Assembly (NCBI RefSeq): GCF_014647595.1 | Contig: NZ_BMPM01000004.1 | Coordinates: forward strand, 1-64,000 | Source: Paenarthrobacter histidinolovorans | GTDB lineage: Bacteria; Actinomycetota; Actinomycetes; Actinomycetales; Micrococcaceae | Direction of reading: 5' to 3' | DNA: 64,000 nt | Shown: in pieces, positions 59,589-64,000 of the stretch | Position numbering within the stretch: the stretch's first letter is position 1 | How the letters are laid out: every line of letters begins with the position of its first letter | Notes under the pieces: generated by a model | Database searches by the model: none | What the model was told of the DNA's origin: nothing | What the model saw: only the letters and a program-made list of their open reading frames with translations | Made by a program: the position numbers and the translations under genes

Positions 59589-60008
59589 GTGAGCACTGAA
59601 CGGACCCTTGTCCTGGTCAAGCCCGACGGCGTGGCCCGCAACCTGGGCGGCAGCATCCTCGCCCGCATCGAGGCCAAGGGCTACACCCTGGTTGAGCTGA
59701 AGAAGGTCAACGCCACCCGTGAGCTGCTGGAGCAGCACTACGAGGAACACGTGGGCAAGCCCTTCTACGAGCCGCTGGTCGAGTTCATGCTGAGCGGACC
59801 TGTCATCGCTGCCGTTTTCGAGGGCCACCGTGTCATCGAAGGCTTCCGGTCACTGGCTGGAACAACGGATCCGACGACGGCGGCTCCGGGCACCATCCGT
59901 GGCGACTTTGGCCGCGATTGGGGCCTGGCGGTCCAGCAGAACCTCGTCCACGGTTCCGATTCCATTGATTCGGCCGAGCGCGAGATCAAGATCTGGTTCC
60001 AGAGCTAG
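59589..60008 (+). CDS. ndk: Nucleoside diphosphate kinase
   Basis: A 139-residue enzyme that balances nucleoside triphosphates by a phospho-His intermediate. GGAG precedes GTG 59589. Motifs: TLVLVKPDGVARNLGGSILA, the Kpn loop SGPVIAAVFEGHRVIEGFRS, GTIRGDFGRDWGLAVQQN and the active His in NLVHGSDSIDSAEREI. Probably part of the ileS-folC-DUF4233-ndk transcript; an 18-bp hairpin follows. Confidence 0.97.
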   Translation: MSTERTLVLVKPDGVARNLGGSILARIEAKGYTLVELKKVNATRELLEQHYEEHVGKPFYEPLVEFMLSGPVIAAVFEGHRVIEGFRSLAGTTDPTTAAPGTIRGDFGRDWGLAVQQNLVHGSDSIDSAEREIKIWFQS

Positions 60009-60027
60009 CTGCACCTCACCGAAACTG

Positions 60028-60068
60028 CAGATAAGGCCAATGTTCATCGCGAACATTGGCCTTATCTG
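60028..60068. terminator. 18-bp perfect hairpin between ndk and the VKOR gene
   Basis: CAGATAAGGCCAATGTTC (60028-60045) is perfectly complementary to 60051-60068 across ATCGC. No long T-run follows on either strand, but position between two convergent genes and stability suggest a shared terminator. Confidence 0.8.
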
Positions 60069-60085
60069 TCATCTGGCGGAGACTT

Positions 60086-60757
60086 TTAGTAGCCGGACGT
60101 CCCTGCGAAAACGTGGATGAAGGCGAAGAAGATCGTGGCGATGACCGCGACATACAGCAGAGCCACAATGATCCAACCGGAATCGCCCAGCAACTTGGTC
60201 AAGCCTGGCGGTGCCTTGATGACCCCGTGGGAGATATTCCGGATGGTCACCCACACAAAGAGGGGGATCATGACGGCCCACACCACCATGCAGAACGGGC
60301 ACAGCACATTGATGACGTACAAGGCCTGGGACCACAGCCAGACGACGAACGCAAACCCGAGGGTTACGCCCGCCTGCAGTCCAAGCCAGTAGCCGCGGGA
60401 GAACCTGGCGCCGGCGAGGAGGCCCATGGCCGTGGTGATGATGACGGCAAAGGCGACGATGCCGATGAACATGTTGGGGAAGCCGAACACGGAGCTTTGT
60501 GGTGTTTGCATCACCGCGCCACAGGAAATCCATGGGTTTACATCGCAGACCGTCACGTGGTTGGGGTCCTTAAGGACTTCCAGCTTCTCCAGGACCAACG
60601 CTCCTGACGCCAGCCAACCGATGACTCCGGTGACCAGCAGGAGCCAGGCGAATGGCTTGTCGCGGACAGTCCTCGGCAACCTCTCCTGCTGTGCGGACGA
60701 TTCCCCCGCAGTGGTGGAGGTTTTGATGGCAGGGTTTTCCCTGGCGGTGCTCGGCAT
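60086..60757 (-). CDS. Vitamin K epoxide reductase (VKOR) family protein
   Basis: A 223-residue membrane protein with five predicted helices that reoxidises DsbA-like proteins outside the membrane using menaquinone. The loop pair of Cys is in VTVCDVNPWISCGAVMQTPQ and the quinone-site pair is VLCPFCMVVWAVM; the Ser/Thr of VFGFPNMFIGIV is also typical. I choose ATG 60757, with AAGGAT upstream and TAGAAT at 60817-60822 (complement) as possible -10 box; an in-frame GTG at 60871 would add 38 polar residues and include that box. It converges on ndk and diverges from rne. A DsbA partner is not adjacent. Confidence 0.9.
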   Translation of the reverse strand: MPSTARENPAIKTSTTAGESSAQQERLPRTVRDKPFAWLLLVTGVIGWLASGALVLEKLEVLKDPNHVTVCDVNPWISCGAVMQTPQSSVFGFPNMFIGIVAFAVIITTAMGLLAGARFSRGYWLGLQAGVTLGFAFVVWLWSQALYVINVLCPFCMVVWAVMIPLFVWVTIRNISHGVIKAPPGLTKLLGDSGWIIVALLYVAVIATIFFAFIHVFAGTSGY

Positions 60758-61227
60758 CGCGGATCTGATCCTTTTCGACGTTGTGCCCCGGCGGGCCGGG
60801 GAGGTCTCTTGGGAGGATTCTAGCGCCGCTGGCTGGGCGCCGCGCCCAGCTTGTCCCGAACCGGACGACACAGCGTCCTAACGGGCGATGTCGCGCGGGT
60901 GTGAGAGAATGAACATGGCTGGAAGCCGACCCACATTCGGATTCCGGTCCGGTGACTTGTTCCCAAGACCGCCAGTATGAGCTGGGCATGCCCGGATCAC
61001 GTCGATCCTCGGTAGGCCCGCCATAACAATGGACGGCACCTGGTTGTGGCAGCAGAACAACGGGTTTCAGAACTAAGCCGCCGGCCTTCCAGGGCTGCCG
61101 CACCCCAATGATGGTGCGAACCGGAAGGTATACTACCGACTTCTGTCAACGCCTGCGGGTTTTGACAATATTTGCCCCTCTGGGCGCCGGATGTGGCGGC
61201 GTCGCTGGGGCAGGAGTGTTGCCACAT
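60758..61227 (+). promoter_or_regulatory. Control region and leader of rne
   Basis: About 470 bases without a supported gene. A good -10 box TATACT is at 61129-61134 (no clear -35), giving a leader of roughly 85 bases; TTGACA at 61162-61167 has no matching -10. In the leader ATGTGGC (61191-61197) pairs with GCCACAT (61221-61227), enclosing the ribosome binding site CAGGAG (61211-61216) and abutting the ATG. A 21-codon frame from ATG 60915 is not supported. The left part holds the VKOR promoter. Confidence 0.55.
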
Positions 61228-64000
61228 ATGGATAATGACCAGGTTGTAGCCGTTAATGATGAGGCAGCTCCCGCGGAAACCGCGGAAGCGCCCAAGAAAA
61301 CCACCCGGACCCGGCGCAAGGCTGCGCCCAAGGCAGTTCCAGACGTAGAGACGCCTACTGCCGAGGCCCCCGGGGTGGCCGAAATTCCCGAGGCCGAAGC
61401 CAAGCCCGTGCGCCGCACGCGCTCCCGCAAGAAAGTGGAACCGGCCGAGCCCTTGCCGGGCCTCGGCGATGAAACGAACGCCGGCCAGGAAACCGCTGCC
61501 GAAACCCAGCCCGAAGCCGCCGCTGAAACCGCCCCCGAAAAGCCGGTCCGCCGTCGTCGTACTGCCAAGCCCAAGGCCGAGGCAGCGGAGGCGCCCGCAA
61601 TCGCCGAAGTCGTGGAAGAAACCACGACGCCGGAGGCTGGCTCCCAGCCGGCGGAACCTGCCGCTGCTGGATCTGCCCCTGAAGAATCCGAGGCTGTGGA
61701 AGAGGCTCCGGCTGAGGAAGCCGCTCCCACCGCTGCCACGTCGCTGTTCATGGAGCCGGTCTCCATCACCTCCATGATTTTCCAGGCACCGGACCTCACC
61801 ACGGTCCCGCGCGTTGCAGCCCTGGAAGAGAAGGATGACGAGCCGGAAGACGACGCCGAAGCTGGCGCCGACGGCGAGCTGGACGAGGGCGGCAGCCGCC
61901 GTCGTCGCCGCAGCCGTGGCCGCCGCGGGCGCCGGGGTACTGAACGCGACGAGAACGACACTGACGACAGCAATGATTCCGGGGACGACGAAGCTCCCGT
62001 AGCCGAAACCCTCGAAGAAGGCGTCACGTCGCGTCGCCGTCGTCGTCGCCGCCGTGGCGACCAGGACCTTGAACTGACCGGCGGTTCGGATGATGATCCG
62101 CCCAACACAGTAACCCGCGTGCGGGCTCCCCGGCCCATCACGGAGACAGCTCCTTCAAACCGCGTCGCCAGCGTCAAGGGCTCCACCAGGCTCGAGGCAA
62201 AGAAGCAGCGTCGGCGCGAGTCCCGTGAGACCGGACGTCGTCGCCAGGTGATCACCGAAGCCGAGTTCCTGGCACGCCGCGAGTCCGTGGACCGGCAGAT
62301 GATCGTCCGCCAACGCGACGACAGAATCCAGATCGCGGTCCTTGAAGACGGCGTTCTTGCCGAGCACTTTGTGTCCAAGACCCAGCAGGACTCCCTGATC
62401 GGCAACGTGTACCTCGGCAAGGTCCAGAATGTCCTGCCGTCCATGGAAGCTGCTTTCGTTGATATCGGACGCGGCCGCAACGCGGTGCTGTACGCCGGTG
62501 AAGTCAACTGGGACGCAGTCAACCTTGAGGGCCAGCCCCGCCGGATTGAAAATGCACTGAAGTCGGGCGATTCCGTCCTGGTCCAGGTCACCAAGGATCC
62601 GGTAGGCCACAAGGGTGCCCGCCTCACCAGCCAGATCTCACTTCCGGGCCGCTACCTTGTGTACGTTCCTGGTGGATCCATGACCGGCATCTCCCGCAAG
62701 CTGCCGGACGTGGAGCGCAACCGCCTCAAGCGGATCCTGAAAGACCGTCTGCCGGAAAACGCCGGAGTCATCGTCCGTACGGCCGCTGAAGGTGCGTCGG
62801 AAGAAGAACTGACCCACGACATCAACCGCCTTCGCGCGCAGTGGGAGGGAATCGAAGGGCAAGCTTCCTCCACCAAGGTGCTGGCACCGGAACTGTTGTA
62901 TGGCGAACCTGACCTCACCATCAAGGTTGTACGCGACGTCTTCAACGAGGACTTCTCCAAGCTGATCGTCTCCGGTGACGACGCCTGGGACACCATCGAG
63001 GCCTACGTGACGTATGTTGCTCCCGACCTCGTGGGACGCCTCGAAAAATGGACCAAGGATCAAGACATCTTCGCTGCATGGCGCATCGATGAGCAGATCC
63101 ACAAGGCCCTGGAACGCAAGGTCTTCCTGCCATCCGGTGGCTCGCTGGTCATTGACCGTACCGAAGCCATGACCGTGGTGGACGTCAACACCGGCAAATT
63201 CACCGGCAGTGGTGGAAACCTGGAAGAGACAGTCACCAAGAACAACCTTGAAGCTGCCGAAGAAGTCGTTCGCCAGCTTCGCCTGCGTGACATCGGCGGC
63301 ATCATTGTCATCGACTTCATCGACATGGTCCTGGAATCCAACCGCGACCTCGTCCTCCGCCGCATGGTGGAATGCCTGGGCCGCGACCGTACCAAGCACC
63401 AGGTAGCTGAAGTAACGTCACTGGGACTTGTCCAGATGACCCGCAAGCGCATGGGCACCGGTCTCCTTGAGGTCTTCGGCGAGCAATGCGAGCACTGTGC
63501 AGGCCGCGGTGTCGTGACCCACGACGAGCCCGTTGAACATCGCCGCGCCAACGTCGTGGCCGCCGAACAGCACCGTCCGCACGCCGAGGCACAGCAGCCC
63601 ACAGCCCGTACGGAGCGCAAGCGCCGCCGTGGCAAGGGTGGAACCCAGGGAACGGTCGAAGCACCGGCCCAGGTCCACTCGACGCCGTCCACCCCTGCGG
63701 CACCGGCAGCACACACCGAAACCCAGGATCCCGCCCGCCAGGCAAAAGCGGAAGCAACCAGGGCTGCGCTGGCGACGATTGCTGCGGCCGCGCATGCAGC
63801 CCACCTTCATGACGACGAAATCCACAAAGCAGAAGAGCAAGCCCGTGCGGCCGGAGAGCATGATGGCGACGCCGGGTCTGTCTCCGCTGCATCGACGGAG
63901 CAGGAAGCAGCGGCCCACGACGCAGCCGTCCGCGAAGCGCGGTCCACTCCGGTGCTGCGTTTTGGCGGCGAAGAGGTTGCCTTGCCTTTCGTTGAGCACC
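61228..64000 (+). CDS. rne: Ribonuclease E/G, 5' part, continues beyond the window
   Basis: At least 924 codons of the endoribonuclease that starts mRNA decay and processes rRNA and tRNA. A disordered N-terminal extension of about 345 residues alternates acidic Ala/Glu blocks and Arg-rich blocks (SRRRRRSRGRRGRRGTERD; TSRRRRRRRRGDQ), likely for RNA and partner binding. The catalytic core follows: S1 domain NVYLGKVQNVLPSMEAAFVD, 5' sensor, and DNase-I-like site with the metal Asp residues in MTVVDVNTGKFTGSGGNLEE and IIVIDFIDMVLESNRDLVLR. The zinc-link is EQCEHCAGRGVVTHDEP. After it comes another Arg/Ala-rich tail. ATG 61228 has CAGGAG eleven bases upstream. This layout (extension before the core) is the actinobacterial type, Rv2444c. 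Confidence 0.96.
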   Translation, partial: MDNDQVVAVNDEAAPAETAEAPKKTTRTRRKAAPKAVPDVETPTAEAPGVAEIPEAEAKPVRRTRSRKKVEPAEPLPGLGDETNAGQETAAETQPEAAAETAPEKPVRRRRTAKPKAEAAEAPAIAEVVEETTTPEAGSQPAEPAAAGSAPEESEAVEEAPAEEAAPTAATSLFMEPVSITSMIFQAPDLTTVPRVAALEEKDDEPEDDAEAGADGELDEGGSRRRRRSRGRRGRRGTERDENDTDDSNDSGDDEAPVAETLEEGVTSRRRRRRRRGDQDLELTGGSDDDPPNTVTRVRAPRPITETAPSNRVASVKGSTRLEAKKQRRRESRETGRRRQVITEAEFLARRESVDRQMIVRQRDDRIQIAVLEDGVLAEHFVSKTQQDSLIGNVYLGKVQNVLPSMEAAFVDIGRGRNAVLYAGEVNWDAVNLEGQPRRIENALKSGDSVLVQVTKDPVGHKGARLTSQISLPGRYLVYVPGGSMTGISRKLPDVERNRLKRILKDRLPENAGVIVRTAAEGASEEELTHDINRLRAQWEGIEGQASSTKVLAPELLYGEPDLTIKVVRDVFNEDFSKLIVSGDDAWDTIEAYVTYVAPDLVGRLEKWTKDQDIFAAWRIDEQIHKALERKVFLPSGGSLVIDRTEAMTVVDVNTGKFTGSGGNLEETVTKNNLEAAEEVVRQLRLRDIGGIIVIDFIDMVLESNRDLVLRRMVECLGRDRTKHQVAEVTSLGLVQMTRKRMGTGLLEVFGEQCEHCAGRGVVTHDEPVEHRRANVVAAEQHRPHAEAQQPTARTERKRRRGKGGTQGTVEAPAQVHSTPSTPAAPAAHTETQDPARQAKAEATRAALATIAAAAHAAHLHDDEIHKAEEQARAAGEHDGDAGSVSAASTEQEAAAHDAAVREARSTPVLRFGGEEVALPFVEH

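Noticed and set aside
60915..60980. 21-codon leader peptide frame upstream of rne
   Set aside because: No ribosome binding site, no regulatory codon run, and it precedes the likely rne transcription start.

Overview
The window is chromosomal DNA from a high-GC Gram-positive bacterium, most likely an Arthrobacter/Paenarthrobacter-type member of the Micrococcaceae. Reasons: many GTG and some TTG starts; pronounced G/C third positions; a homodimeric pyruvate dehydrogenase E1; the clpP1-clpP2-clpX arrangement; a mycothiol-dependent nitroreductase homologue; an MptB-like mannosyltransferase; an actinobacterial ileS T-box leader; and gene order parallel to the Mycobacterium tuberculosis blocks Rv2238c-Rv2241, Rv2229c-Rv2230c and Rv2444c-Rv2478c. 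The genus is inferred from gene content; no database search was possible.

Layout. 1-3470: aceE (leftward, running off the window), then DUF3052 - AhpE peroxiredoxin - sirtuin in overlapping rightward frames, and tRNA-Val. 3471-4550: decayed DNA with an ABC-transporter ATPase remnant and one uncertain gene. 4494-15388: a sugar-acid metabolic cluster with an IclR regulator, an MHS-type transporter, a D-2-hydroxyacid dehydrogenase, a beta-hydroxyacid dehydrogenase, a gluconate-5-dehydrogenase-like SDR, an L-idonate-5-dehydrogenase-like enzyme, a GntR/FadR regulator and 6-phosphogluconate dehydrogenase; a membrane acyltransferase sits within it. A shared TGTTCA-N6-TGA motif lies on three of its promoters. 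15514-21128: SDR, cysK-cysE, msrA, Nif3 protein, zinc-ribbon-like protein, yaaA. 21181-21573: RNase P RNA. 21837-30310: gap, a secreted HNH nuclease, acyltransferase-like protein, def, tRNA-His, orn, mptB-like gene, alkD-like gene, ssb paralogue, tRNA-Arg. 30309-42801: ettA, tesB, truncated haemoglobin, MscS channel, epimerase, OsmC, pepN, rpiB and an Fpg/Nei glycosylase. 42881-49250: tRNA-Gly, tRNA-Pro, tig-clpP1-clpP2-clpX, DsbA-like thiol protein, second Fpg/Nei. 49593-64000: valS, SDR, an EEP-family phosphodiesterase, T-box-ileS-folC-DUF4233-ndk, VKOR, and the 5' part of rne.

Most of the window is core metabolism, translation and proteostasis. I see no CRISPR array, prophage, insertion sequence, toxin-antitoxin pair or recognisable defence system. 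The parts that most repay attention are regulatory: the predicted IclR-type operators, a set of about 13 genes whose start codon lies 6-7 nt after a TANNNT box and which look leaderless, the T-box in front of ileS, and a hairpin enclosing the rne ribosome binding site. Several proteins also lack an expected metal- or redox-active cysteine (L-idonate dehydrogenase, zinc-ribbon protein, sirtuin, Rv2466c-like oxidoreductase).
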